Position numbers and translations under genes: made by a program
Assembly (NCBI RefSeq): GCF_947495965.1
Contig: NZ_CANMBB010000010.1
Span: 62,001-126,000 of the forward strand
Source: an uncultured Maribacter sp.
GTDB taxonomy: Bacteria; Bacteroidota; Bacteroidia; Flavobacteriales; Flavobacteriaceae
Direction of reading: 5' to 3'
Length of the DNA stretch: 64,000 bases
Shown here: positions 23,851-32,170 of the stretch, in pieces
Numbering within the stretch: position 1 is the stretch's first letter
Layout of the letters: the number at the start of each line of letters is the position of its first letter
Notes under the pieces: generated by a model
What the model saw: only the letters and a program-made list of their open reading frames with translations
Told to the model about the DNA's origin: nothing
The model's database searches: none

Positions 23851-25839
23851 ATGGCAAAAGATAACAATACAAATTCAAAAAAACCTAAATTTAATTCTTG
23901 GTGGATCTATGGCTTAATAGCGGTTCTACTTATAGGTTTTCAATATTTTAGTAGTGAAAATTTTTCAAGTGCTAAAAAAACTACAACATCAGAATTACAA
24001 GATTACTTACGTAACGGTGATGTAGATAAAATATTAATTATTACCAATACAAACCAAGCTAAGGTTTTTCTTACCAAAGAAGCTTTAGAAAAAGATGTAC
24101 ATAAAGACATTGTTTCTAAACCAATAATACCTTCTTCTGGTACTGTAGCACAATACAGTTTGGATTATGGAGATTTAGCAATATTCCAAAATGAAATTAC
24201 AGCAATAAAAAAGGAAAATAATTTAGATACAGTTGTAGAGTTTGGAAAAGAATCTAACGTTATTGCGGATATTTTAATATCTCTACTCCCATTTGTAATA
24301 ATAATAGGTATTTGGATATACTTAATGCGAAGAATGTCTGGCGGCGGCGGCGGCGGCGCTGGTGGCCAAATATTTAATATTGGAAAATCTAAAGCAAAAC
24401 TTTTTGATGAAAAAACAGACACAAGAACTTCTTTTAAAGACGTTGCAGGCTTAGAAGGTGCAAAAGAAGAAGTAGAAGAGATTGTAGAGTTTTTAAGAAA
24501 CCCAGATAAATACACCTCATTAGGTGGTAAAATTCCAAAAGGAGCATTATTAGTAGGCCCTCCTGGAACAGGTAAAACATTATTAGCTAAAGCTGTAGCT
24601 GGGGAAGCTAAAGTTCCTTTCTTCTCTTTATCAGGTTCAGACTTTGTAGAAATGTTTGTTGGTGTAGGTGCATCTAGAGTTAGAGATTTATTTAAACAAG
24701 CTAAAGACAAATCGCCTGCCATAATATTTATTGATGAAATTGATGCTATTGGTAGAGCAAGAGGTAAAAATAATTTTACAGGATCTAATGACGAGCGTGA
24801 GAATACCTTAAACCAACTTTTAACAGAAATGGATGGTTTTGGCACTAATACCAATGTTATTGTACTTGCTGCAACTAACAGAGCAGATGTATTAGATAAA
24901 GCTTTAATGCGTGCTGGTAGATTTGACCGACAAATATATGTAGACCTACCAGATATTAGAGAACGTAAAGAAATTTTTGAAGTTCACTTAAGACCAATTA
25001 AAACATTAGAAACTTTAGATTTAGAGTTCTTAGCTAGACAAACTCCTGGATTCTCTGGAGCAGATATTGCTAACGTTTGTAATGAAGCTGCTTTAATTGC
25101 TGCAAGAAATGAAAAGAAAGCTGTAGACAAGCAAGATTTCTTAGATGCAGTGGATAGAATTGTTGGTGGTCTTGAGAAAAAGAATAAAATAATTACTCCT
25201 GGAGAAAAGAAAACAATAGCATACCACGAAGCTGGACACGCAACAACCAGCTGGATGTTAGAACATGCTGCTCCATTAGTAAAAGTAACCATAGTTCCAA
25301 GAGGGCAATCTTTAGGAGCTGCTTGGTACTTACCAGAAGAAAGGTTAATAGTACGCCCAGAGCAAATGTTAGATGAGATGTGTGCTACCTTAGGTGGTAG
25401 AGCCGCAGAAAAAGTAATTTTCAATAAAATATCTACCGGCGCTTTAAGTGATTTAGAAAAAGTAACCAAACAAGCAAGAGCAATGGTTACCGTGTACGGA
25501 CTTAATGATGAAATTGGAAACTTAACTTATTATGATTCTTCAGGACAAGATTCTTATGGTTTTTCTAAACCTTATAGTGAAGAAACTGCAAGAAAAATAG
25601 ACGAAGAAATTTCTAAAATCATTGAAGAGCAGTACAAAAGGGCGATAGAAGTTTTAACAGAACACAAAGACAAACTAACTATTTTGGCAGAACGCCTTTT
25701 AGAGAAAGAAGTTATTTTCAAAGAAGATTTAGAAAAAATATTTGGAGAAAGGTTATTTACTGATGTAGATAAAAAACTTGAAAGCACCATTATTGAAGAT
25801 GCTACAGTTAATAACACACAAGAAGAGACGGATAAATAA
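23851..25839 (+). CDS. ftsH: ATP-dependent zinc metalloprotease FtsH
   Basis: A 662-residue membrane protease that extracts and degrades membrane and regulatory proteins. Two membrane helices (about residues 16-34 and 142-160) flank a periplasmic loop. A Gly-rich linker follows (a run of seven glycines near 166). The AAA domain has Walker A GPPGTGKT, Walker B IIFIDEIDAIG and the SRH region RPADV-like NRADVLDKALMRAGRFDRQ. The peptidase domain carries the zinc motif HEAGH and a downstream Asp region TGALSDLEKVTKQAR. It sits between rsfS (7 bp) and the LUD gene. Confidence 0.97.
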   Translation: MAKDNNTNSKKPKFNSWWIYGLIAVLLIGFQYFSSENFSSAKKTTTSELQDYLRNGDVDKILIITNTNQAKVFLTKEALEKDVHKDIVSKPIIPSSGTVAQYSLDYGDLAIFQNEITAIKKENNLDTVVEFGKESNVIADILISLLPFVIIIGIWIYLMRRMSGGGGGGAGGQIFNIGKSKAKLFDEKTDTRTSFKDVAGLEGAKEEVEEIVEFLRNPDKYTSLGGKIPKGALLVGPPGTGKTLLAKAVAGEAKVPFFSLSGSDFVEMFVGVGASRVRDLFKQAKDKSPAIIFIDEIDAIGRARGKNNFTGSNDERENTLNQLLTEMDGFGTNTNVIVLAATNRADVLDKALMRAGRFDRQIYVDLPDIRERKEIFEVHLRPIKTLETLDLEFLARQTPGFSGADIANVCNEAALIAARNEKKAVDKQDFLDAVDRIVGGLEKKNKIITPGEKKTIAYHEAGHATTSWMLEHAAPLVKVTIVPRGQSLGAAWYLPEERLIVRPEQMLDEMCATLGGRAAEKVIFNKISTGALSDLEKVTKQARAMVTVYGLNDEIGNLTYYDSSGQDSYGFSKPYSEETARKIDEEISKIIEEQYKRAIEVLTEHKDKLTILAERLLEKEVIFKEDLEKIFGERLFTDVDKKLESTIIEDATVNNTQEETDK

Positions 25840-25906
25840 TAAATATTAAATATATTCGTTGTCCAAGTATACTACGAAGTAATAAAACAGAAGTTTAGAA
25901 AATTAA

Positions 25907-26518
25907 ATGGGGCTATTTGATATCCTTTTTGGCGGTGGCAAAAAGAAAATTTCCAAAGAAACTGCGGAAACAAGAGGGGTTCATATGCCAGATTTAAATC
26001 TACCTGTAGATGAAAAATTTACCATACATTTTAAAAAAAATGGTGGTAAATTTTTGTATTGCGACTCTTTTAACGAAATATCTTTAGCATTAAAAAGTAT
26101 TGTTCAAGAAAACAATTGGGAAAACTCTCCTTTTTTTGTAATGAACAAACAGCTAAAGACTAAATTTTCTAAGGAAGGTATAAAATTTACAGCACAGGCA
26201 AATGAAAGCGAAGTTTTTTTTACCACCTGTGAGCACTTAATAGCTCAAAACGGTTCTATTTTAGTTTGTTCTAACCAACTAAATGAAAAAAAATTAAATG
26301 AACTTCCAGACAATGTTATAGTATTTGCCACAACTAGCCAGTTAGTTGAAAACATTGGTGAAGGCTTAAAAACAATAAAGAAAAAATACGGCCATAGTAT
26401 TCCTGCAAATATTACTACTCTAAAACACTTTCATGCCACAAAAGAAAATGCAGATGATTTTTTAACTTACGGTAGTACAACAAAAAATTTATACTTGCTA
26501 TTCTTGGAAGATTTATAG
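25907..26518 (+). CDS. LUD-domain (LutC/YkgG-like) protein
   Basis: A 203-residue protein resembling the LUD domain of lactate-utilisation protein C. An N-terminal basic segment (LFDILFGGGKKKISKE) precedes the domain, with the characteristic FTTCEHLIAQNGSILVCSNQ and DNVIVFATTSQLVENIGEGL strands. LutC works with the iron-sulphur proteins LutA and LutB in lactate oxidation, but neither is encoded here. In flavobacteria this solitary LUD gene recurs between ftsH and cdsA, so its role may be different, perhaps envelope-linked. It begins 67 bp after ftsH and is 1 bp from cdsA. Confidence 0.8.
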   Translation: MGLFDILFGGGKKKISKETAETRGVHMPDLNLPVDEKFTIHFKKNGGKFLYCDSFNEISLALKSIVQENNWENSPFFVMNKQLKTKFSKEGIKFTAQANESEVFFTTCEHLIAQNGSILVCSNQLNEKKLNELPDNVIVFATTSQLVENIGEGLKTIKKKYGHSIPANITTLKHFHATKENADDFLTYGSTTKNLYLLFLEDL

Positions 26519-26519
26519 T

Positions 26520-27323
26520 ATGAAAGAAATTTTAAGAAGGGCATTAACAGGAGCCGTATACATAATATTACTACTGTCTGCCGTCTTTTTAAACTCTGAT
26601 GCGTTTGACTTTTTGTTTATGGCCTTTGGCCTTGCTTGCTTATATGAGTACAAAAAATTAGTTCACCTTAAAGGCTACTATATATTCATGGCCTATTTAG
26701 CCCTATGGTGGCTGTTTATATATTTTATTAACGATAAAATTCTTATTAACCTTTTACTAAGCATAACTTTAGTAGTAGATTTTGCTCTTTTATATTTCTT
26801 ATTTTCAAAAAAAAACAAACCATTTAATACCACCAAAAAGTTTGTTATTGGTCTATTTTATGTAGGAGGCGGGTGCATTTTTTTAACAATGATTCCTTAC
26901 CAAGAAAATGAATTTGCAAAAATTCTAATCATGGGAATTTTTATTTTAATATGGGTAAATGACACTTTTGCCTATCTGGTAGGTCGTAGTTTAGGAAGAA
27001 CAAAACTTTATTCCGCAGTTTCTCCTAAAAAAACCATAGAAGGTTCCATTGGAGGGTTTATATTTGCACTAATAGCAGCGTACATTATTAGTGAATTTGA
27101 AACACTAATTAGTCCAATGCAATGGATTATTTTATCTACTATAATTGTAATTACAGGTAGCCTTGGAGATTTAATAGAATCTAAATTAAAAAGAGTTGCT
27201 GGTGTTAAAGATAGTGGTGCAATACTTCCTGGTCATGGCGGTATGTTAGATAGATTAGACAGTTTAATATTTGCGGCACCTTTTGCCTATTTAATTTTAT
27301 ATATATTCAATTATGTTTCATAA
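26520..27323 (+). CDS. cdsA: Phosphatidate cytidylyltransferase
   Basis: A 267-residue inner-membrane enzyme making CDP-diacylglycerol, the precursor of all phospholipids here. About seven to eight membrane helices are visible. The family signature near the C-terminus is clear: SKLKRVAGVKDSGAIL followed by PGHGGMLDRLDSL, with VSPKKTIEGSIGGF upstream. It overlaps psd by 11 bp, so synthesis of the two membrane-lipid enzymes is coupled. Confidence 0.95.
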   Translation: MKEILRRALTGAVYIILLLSAVFLNSDAFDFLFMAFGLACLYEYKKLVHLKGYYIFMAYLALWWLFIYFINDKILINLLLSITLVVDFALLYFLFSKKNKPFNTTKKFVIGLFYVGGGCIFLTMIPYQENEFAKILIMGIFILIWVNDTFAYLVGRSLGRTKLYSAVSPKKTIEGSIGGFIFALIAAYIISEFETLISPMQWIILSTIIVITGSLGDLIESKLKRVAGVKDSGAILPGHGGMLDRLDSLIFAAPFAYLILYIFNYVS

Positions 27324-27993
27324 AGAGGGACAAACCATAATTCTAACAACTTTTTTCATTGTTAGTATACTTATTCTTTCAGCACAATTTTATGTTACTC
27401 CTCTTTGGTTACGCTGGGGTATACAAGTTGTTGCTATTGCAATACTTATATTAATTCTCCAATTTTTTAGAAACCCAAAAAGGGTTGCTGTAAAAAGTTT
27501 TGATGAAATTTTAGCCCCTGTAGATGGTAAAGTAGTAGTAATTGAAGAAGTAGAAGAAAATGAATACTTTAAAGGGAAAAGAAAACAAGTTTCTATTTTC
27601 ATGTCTCCTTTAAATGTTCACGTTACAAGGTACGCTGCAAGCGGAAGTATTAAATTTTCTAAATACCATCCTGGTAAATATTTAGTAGCATGGCACCCTA
27701 AAGCTAGTGAAGAAAACGAGCGCACTACCATTGTAATAAACACTCCAAAATTTGGTGATATTTTATATAGACAAATTGCTGGGGCTCTAGCAAGACGTAT
27801 TGTAAATTATGCCGAGAAAGGTGATAGTGTACAACAAGGAGATGATGCTGGGTTTATTAAATTTGGCTCAAGGGTAGACTTATTCTTACCTTTAGACTGT
27901 GCTATTACAGTGAAGTTAAACCAAAAAGTAAAAGGAGCTAAAACATGTATTGCTAGTTTTGTAGACACAAATGAAAAACAAAAAACTATATAA
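27313..27993 (+). CDS. psd: Phosphatidylserine decarboxylase family protein
   Basis: A 226-residue pyruvoyl-dependent decarboxylase of the short (archaeal-like) type that forms phosphatidylethanolamine. Two N-terminal membrane helices precede FRNPKRV and PVDGKVVVIEEVEENEY. SIFMSPLNVHVTRY is the conserved core and KFGSRVDLFLP contains the Gly-Ser pair where self-cleavage makes the pyruvoyl group. It lacks the LGST motif of the long E. coli enzyme, as expected for this subfamily. It overlaps cdsA upstream (11 bp) and the acyl-CoA-binding gene downstream (23 bp). Confidence 0.92.
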   Translation: MFHKEGQTIILTTFFIVSILILSAQFYVTPLWLRWGIQVVAIAILILILQFFRNPKRVAVKSFDEILAPVDGKVVVIEEVEENEYFKGKRKQVSIFMSPLNVHVTRYAASGSIKFSKYHPGKYLVAWHPKASEENERTTIVINTPKFGDILYRQIAGALARRIVNYAEKGDSVQQGDDAGFIKFGSRVDLFLPLDCAITVKLNQKVKGAKTCIASFVDTNEKQKTI

Positions 27994-28228
27994 TGAATAT
28001 CTTAAAACTGTAGATTATATTAATAGTTATAATGATCCTATTCCCCCAGATATTTTATTAAAACTATATGCCTACTACAGAATTGCTAATAAAAATCATA
28101 GCTCTCCAGGAAGTAAAACCCCTTTAATTAATGCTTTTAAAGCTAATGCATTAATACAAGCGAAAAAATACTCTGTAGAAGATGCCATGAGGGAATATAT
28201 TCTATTAGTTGAAAAAGAACTTAAATAA
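27971..28228 (+). CDS. Acyl-CoA-binding protein
   Basis: An 85-residue protein with the acyl-CoA-binding (ACBP) four-helix pattern: an N-terminal helix, then PPDILLKLYAYYRIANKNH, KTPLINAFKANALIQAKKYS and EDAMREYILLVEKEL, which match the LLKLYALYKQ and KxxAWxxxxGxSxEDAMxxYI signatures. It probably buffers long-chain acyl-CoA in the cytoplasm. It overlaps psd by 23 bp, placing it at the end of the phospholipid operon, and a strong bidirectional terminator follows immediately. Confidence 0.88.
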   Translation: MKNKKLYNEYLKTVDYINSYNDPIPPDILLKLYAYYRIANKNHSSPGSKTPLINAFKANALIQAKKYSVEDAMREYILLVEKELK

Positions 28229-28262
28229 AAAAGTCCTTAGTTAAATAACTAGGGACTTTTTT
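28227..28262. terminator. Bidirectional terminator between ACBP and FAH genes
   Basis: A 16-bp stem with one G-T wobble (AAAAAAGTCCTTAGTT / AACTAGGGACTTTTTT), a 4-nt loop and T/A runs on both sides. It overlaps the ACBP stop codon and can serve the convergent FAH gene as well. Confidence 0.88.
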
Positions 28263-28282
28263 ATTAATATATACTAGTGTAC

Positions 28283-28897
28283 TTATTTAACCTTAGTACT
28301 AAACATTTGTTTTCCTTCTAGATAACCAACCATATGGTCTCCAGAATTCACTTTATTAGCTCCTGTAGCAGGGGTTCCTGATAATAAAATATCTCCAGGA
28401 TTTAACGTCATTATTCCTGATACATACGTTATTAATTCTGCCAATGTAGTAATCATTAAACTACTATTACCTTTTTGCGTTTCTTCTCCATTTACTGTCA
28501 TAGAGAAATTTATATTGGTAACATCTGAAAAATCTGAAATAGGCAAAAAAGAAGATATTGGAGTAGCCCCATCAAAACCTTTTGCTAAAGCCCAAGGACC
28601 TTTATTTGGCTCTCTGCTTTTTGTTAATACATCTTTTGCGGTTAAATCATTTGCTAAAGCAATAGCATCCACAAAACTTAAAGCATTTTCTAAGGTAGCA
28701 TTTTTACACTTTTCCCCTATTCTAAAAGCTAATTCTACTTCATACCAAACATCATTAGAAAAAGAAGGTAACTCTAAATCCGCATCATTTTCTAGTAATG
28801 AACTGTCTGGTTTTGTAAAAATTAAAGGAACAACTTCTCCTTTTGGCATTTCACTTAAATTATTCACATAATTTTTACCTATTCCAATTACTTTCAT
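28283..28897 (-). CDS. Fumarylacetoacetate hydrolase family protein
   Basis: A 204-residue member of the FAH superfamily, short form. It shows MKVIGIGKNYVNN at the N-terminus, the metal-ligand region WYEVELAFRIGEKC, NDLTAKDVLTKSRE, KGFDGATPIS and GDILLSGTPATGANKV. Family members hydrolyse or decarboxylate 2-oxo acid compounds such as acylpyruvates. The precise substrate is not readable, and an acylpyruvase or oxaloacetate decarboxylase-like role is possible. It starts 19 bp after the valS stop and is likely co-transcribed with it. Confidence 0.88.
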   Translation of the reverse strand: MKVIGIGKNYVNNLSEMPKGEVVPLIFTKPDSSLLENDADLELPSFSNDVWYEVELAFRIGEKCKNATLENALSFVDAIALANDLTAKDVLTKSREPNKGPWALAKGFDGATPISSFLPISDFSDVTNINFSMTVNGEETQKGNSSLMITTLAELITYVSGIMTLNPGDILLSGTPATGANKVNSGDHMVGYLEGKQMFSTKVK

Positions 28898-28916
28898 CTT
28901 ATTATTTATTATATAA

Positions 28917-31547
28917 TTATTTTAAACTTGCTAAACTTTTTTCTAAGGTTTCAATTTTAGCTTCTGCATCACTCTGTTTTTGCCTTTCAATTGTAATAAC
29001 TTTTTCTGGAGCATTATTTACAAAACGCTCATTAGAAAGTTTCTTCTGAACTGAAATTAAAAATCCTTTAGTATACTTTAATTCTTCTTCAATTTTCAAA
29101 ATTTCGGCTTCAACATCTATAGCTCCCTCCATAGGAATAAAGTATTCATTACTTTTTACTCTAAATGTTAATGCGCCTTCTACAGCAGCATCTACATAGG
29201 TTATAGATTCTACATTAGTTAGTTTACGAATAACAGAGTCCCATGCATTGTCATTTTTCTCGGTATTTAAAACGGATAATGAGAGTGCTTCTTTCATAGG
29301 AATATTCTTCTCTTTACGAATAGTTCTTATGCCAGAAATAACATCTGACGCAAAATTAAATTCCGAAATTATATCTTTATTTACTTCCTTAGAAACTGGC
29401 CATTGGGATACCATAAGTGCTTCTTCTGATGTTCTTTTGGTTATATGCTGCCATACCTCTTCGGTTAAAAACGGCATAAAAGGATGCAATAATTTTAAGT
29501 TTTGCTCAAACAAATTAATTACGGCATTAAAAGTAGTTTTATCTATTGGTTTTTGATAAGCAGGTTTAATTATCTCTAATAGCCAAGAACTATAATCGTC
29601 CCACACTAATTTATAAATTGCCATTAATGCGTCTGAAATTCTATACTTACTAAAATGGTCTTCAATCTCTAATAAAGTTTCATTAAATTTAGCTGTATAC
29701 CACTCTACACCTAATTTAGAAGCTTCAGGCTGTGGTAAATCTTCTACTTCCCATCCTTTTACCAATCTAAAGCCATTCCAGATTTTATTTGCAAAATTCT
29801 TTCCTTGTTGGCATAGCGCTTCATCAAACATTAAATCATTACCCGCAGCTGCACTTAACAATAAACCTACACGCACACCATCTGCGCCATAATCCTCTAT
29901 TAATTTTAATGCATCTGGAGAATTCCCTAAAGATTTAGACATTTTACGGCGTTGCTTGTCTCTTACCAATCCTGTAAAATAAACATTTTCAAAAGGTCTT
30001 GCATCTCTATACTCATAACCAGAAACAATCATACGTGCTACCCAGAAGAATAAGATATCTGGTCCAGTCACCAAATCATTTGTAGGGTAATAATATTGAA
30101 TTTCTTCATTCTCTGGCTCTAAAATTCCACCAAAAACACTTATTGGCCATAACCAAGAAGAAAACCAAGTATCTAATACATCTTCATCTTGTCTTAAATC
30201 TGCAGAGGTTAAACTCTCTTTTCCGGATTTAGTCTTAGCTAAATCTAATGCTTCTTCTATAGTTTCTGCAACCACAAATTCATCTTGCCCGTCACCAAAA
30301 TAAAAAGCAGGTATTTGCTGTCCCCACCATAATTGTCTAGAAATATTCCAATCGCGAATATTTTCCATCCAATGTCGATAGGTATTTTCAAATTTCTTAG
30401 GAAATAATTTTACTTCATTATTTTTTAAAACGGCATCTAAAGCTGGCTTTGCCAACTCTTCCATTTTAAGAAACCATTGGTCCGAAAGTCTAGGTTCTAT
30501 AACTGCCTTGGTTCTTTCTGATGTTCCTACTTTATTAATATGTTGCTCGGTTTTTACCAAAAAGCCTTTTTCCTCTAACTCTTTTGATATTTCTTTACGA
30601 ACTACAAAACGGTCTTTGCCTTCATAATGTAAACCAAAGCTGTTTAACGAAGCATCTTCATTAAAAATATCTATTATTTCTAAATCATGTTTCTCCCCTA
30701 ATGCTTTATCATTAATATCGTGTGCTGGTGTAACTTTTAAACAACCAGTACCAAACTCCATATCTACATAAGTATCTTCAATTATTGGAATTACTCTTCC
30801 AGATAATGGCACAATTGCTTTTTTTCCTTTTAAATGCGTAAAACGGTCATCATTTGGATTTATACAAATAGCACTATCTCCTAAAATAGTTTCTGGTCTT
30901 GTGGTAGCAATAGTAACTTTTTCATCTGAACCTTCAATGGCATAAGACAAGTAGTATAGTAGACCTTGCTTCTCTTCATAAATTACTTCTTCATCAGATA
31001 GTGTTGTTTTTGCTTCAGGATCCCAATTTACCATTCGGTTTCCTTTATAAATTTTCCCTTTATTAAATAAGTCTACAAAAACTTTTATTACAGAGGCAGA
31101 CATATCGTCATCCATAGTAAATTTAGTACGCTCCCAATCACAGGAACAACCAAGTTTTTTTAGCTGCTCTAGGATTACTCCACCATACTCTTCTGTCCAA
31201 TCCCAAGCATGTTTTAAGAAATCTTCTCTACTAAGGTCTTTTTTATTTATTCCTTGTTCTTTTAATTTTGCCACAACTTTAGCTTCTGTAGCAATAGAGG
31301 CATGGTCTGTACCAGGTACCCAACAAGCATTTTTACCCATTAACCTTGCTCTTCTTACCAAAACATCTTGTATGGTATTATTAAGCATATGCCCCATATG
31401 AAGCACTCCTGTAACATTTGGCGGAGGTATTACTATAGTATAAGGTTCTCTATTGTCGGGGGTAGAATGAAAAAAGTTGTTTTTCATCCAATAATCATAC
31501 CAGTGACTCTCTACTGATTGGGGGTTATATTTTGATGGCATTTCCAT
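28917..31547 (-). CDS. valS: Valyl-tRNA synthetase
   Basis: An 876-residue class I aminoacyl-tRNA synthetase. The HIGH-type motif is in [13 protein letters not shown] (about residues 44-56) and the KMSKS loop in [13 protein letters not shown] (about 540). The editing domain ([10 protein letters not shown]) and a C-terminal coiled-coil arm ([18 protein letters not shown] to the end) that contacts tRNA are also present. The ATG two codons downstream is an alternative start. It is transcribed from its own promoter, divergent from the DUF1573 gene, and continues into the FAH-family gene. Confidence 0.97.
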   Translation of the reverse strand: MEMPSKYNPQSVESHWYDYWMKNNFFHSTPDNREPYTIVIPPPNVTGVLHMGHMLNNTIQDVLVRRARLMGKNACWVPGTDHASIATEAKVVAKLKEQGINKKDLSREDFLKHAWDWTEEYGGVILEQLKKLGCSCDWERTKFTMDDDMSASVIKVFVDLFNKGKIYKGNRMVNWDPEAKTTLSDEEVIYEEKQGLLYYLSYAIEGSDEKVTIATTRPETILGDSAICINPNDDRFTHLKGKKAIVPLSGRVIPIIEDTYVDMEFGTGCLKVTPAHDINDKALGEKHDLEIIDIFNEDASLNSFGLHYEGKDRFVVRKEISKELEEKGFLVKTEQHINKVGTSERTKAVIEPRLSDQWFLKMEELAKPALDAVLKNNEVKLFPKKFENTYRHWMENIRDWNISRQLWWGQQIPAFYFGDGQDEFVVAETIEEALDLAKTKSGKESLTSADLRQDEDVLDTWFSSWLWPISVFGGILEPENEEIQYYYPTNDLVTGPDILFFWVARMIVSGYEYRDARPFENVYFTGLVRDKQRRKMSKSLGNSPDALKLIEDYGADGVRVGLLLSAAAGNDLMFDEALCQQGKNFANKIWNGFRLVKGWEVEDLPQPEASKLGVEWYTAKFNETLLEIEDHFSKYRISDALMAIYKLVWDDYSSWLLEIIKPAYQKPIDKTTFNAVINLFEQNLKLLHPFMPFLTEEVWQHITKRTSEEALMVSQWPVSKEVNKDIISEFNFASDVISGIRTIRKEKNIPMKEALSLSVLNTEKNDNAWDSVIRKLTNVESITYVDAAVEGALTFRVKSNEYFIPMEGAIDVEAEILKIEEELKYTKGFLISVQKKLSNERFVNNAPEKVITIERQKQSDAEAKIETLEKSLASLK

Positions 31548-31645
31548 TTTGGAACAGTTTTTGAATAATATTTTTTACGTTACTAAATATTTAAATTAAA
31601 AGATATGTTAAAATATCTAAATTGCATCTAATTTTAAATACGAAA

Positions 31646-31675
31646 CAAAAATAAGTAACGTTACAGTATAACAAA
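31646..31675 (-). promoter_or_regulatory. Promoter of valS
   Basis: On the minus strand TTTG (31672-31675), an 18-bp spacer and TATTTTTG (31646-31653) fit the Bacteroidota consensus. The predicted leader is about 90 nt and contains a small hairpin (AGATAT/ATATCT, 31601-31618). Confidence 0.7.
31655..31664. promoter_or_regulatory. Palindrome in the valS promoter spacer (candidate operator)
   Basis: GTAACGTTAC is a perfect 10-bp palindrome between the -33 and -7 elements of valS and just upstream of the DUF1573 promoter. A regulator bound here could affect both divergent transcripts. No regulator is known to me. Confidence 0.35.
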
Positions 31676-31680
31676 AGAAT

Positions 31681-31712
31681 TTTGGAGGTTCATCTTAAAA
31701 GATTTATTTTTG
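31681..31712 (+). promoter_or_regulatory. Promoter of the DUF1573 gene
   Basis: TTTG (31681-31684), a 20-bp spacer and TATTTTTG (31705-31712) match the consensus exactly. The position rules out the in-frame TTG at 31682 as a start codon and supports the ATG at 31733. Confidence 0.75.
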
Positions 31713-31732
31713 AAATTCACCCAAAACTAAAA

Positions 31733-32125
31733 ATGATGAAAAAAATAGTACTTGTATTATTTGTAGGTTTATTAGGATTTAGCCTTACTGCACAGGAAAC
31801 TGCTGCAAAAATTGAATTTAAATCAGAAACCGTAGATTACGGTGAAGTTGCTAAAGGCGCTAATGGTGTACGTGTATTTGAATTTACAAATACTGGTAAT
31901 GCCCCATTAATTATAAGTAAAGTTAGCTCTAGCTGTGGATGTACCATCCCAAAAAAGCCAGAAGACCCAATTTTACCAGGGAAAACTGGAGAAATTTCTG
32001 TTAAATATGATACTAACAGAGTTGGGCCTATTAGAAAGGCAATAACTGTTATTTCTAATGCAGACACTCCAACAAAAGTTTTAAAAATAAAAGGAGAAGT
32101 AAAAGATTCCGGAGCAGGAAAATAA
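31733..32125 (+). CDS. DUF1573 secreted protein
   Basis: A 130-residue exported protein: signal peptide MMKKIVLVLFVGLLGFSLTAQ, then a single DUF1573 immunoglobulin-like domain. Landmarks are VDYGEVAKGANGVRVFEFTN, NTGNAPLIISKVSSSCGCT and PGKTGEISVKYDTNRVGPI. The SSCGCT Cys pair is a family hallmark. The domain is very common in Bacteroidota and its biochemical role is unsettled. The ATG at 31733 is used because a consensus promoter overlaps any longer version. A terminator follows. Confidence 0.9.
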   Translation: MMKKIVLVLFVGLLGFSLTAQETAAKIEFKSETVDYGEVAKGANGVRVFEFTNTGNAPLIISKVSSSCGCTIPKKPEDPILPGKTGEISVKYDTNRVGPIRKAITVISNADTPTKVLKIKGEVKDSGAGK

Positions 32126-32145
32126 TTTTACTATAACTAATATAG

Positions 32146-32170
32146 AAAAGCTCGGTTATACCGAGCTTTT
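32146..32170. terminator. Bidirectional terminator after DUF1573
   Basis: AAAAGCTCGG / CCGAGCTTTT, perfect 10-bp stem with a 5-nt loop and TTTTTT following. It lies between the convergent DUF1573 and retropepsin/PDZ genes. Confidence 0.9.

Noticed and set aside
24165-24854. 229-codon open frame antisense to ftsH
   Set aside because: ftsH on the other strand has all catalytic motifs; the antisense product is low-complexity (Ser/Pro-rich) and matches no fold.
31548-31640. T-box riboswitch in the valS leader
   Set aside because: T-boxes are not known from Bacteroidota, and neither a specifier loop nor the antiterminator consensus is visible; only a small hairpin is present.
31682-31732. Upstream TTG start for the DUF1573 protein
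   Set aside because: The TTG is part of the -33 promoter element and the -7 box lies inside the proposed extension, so it is not translated.
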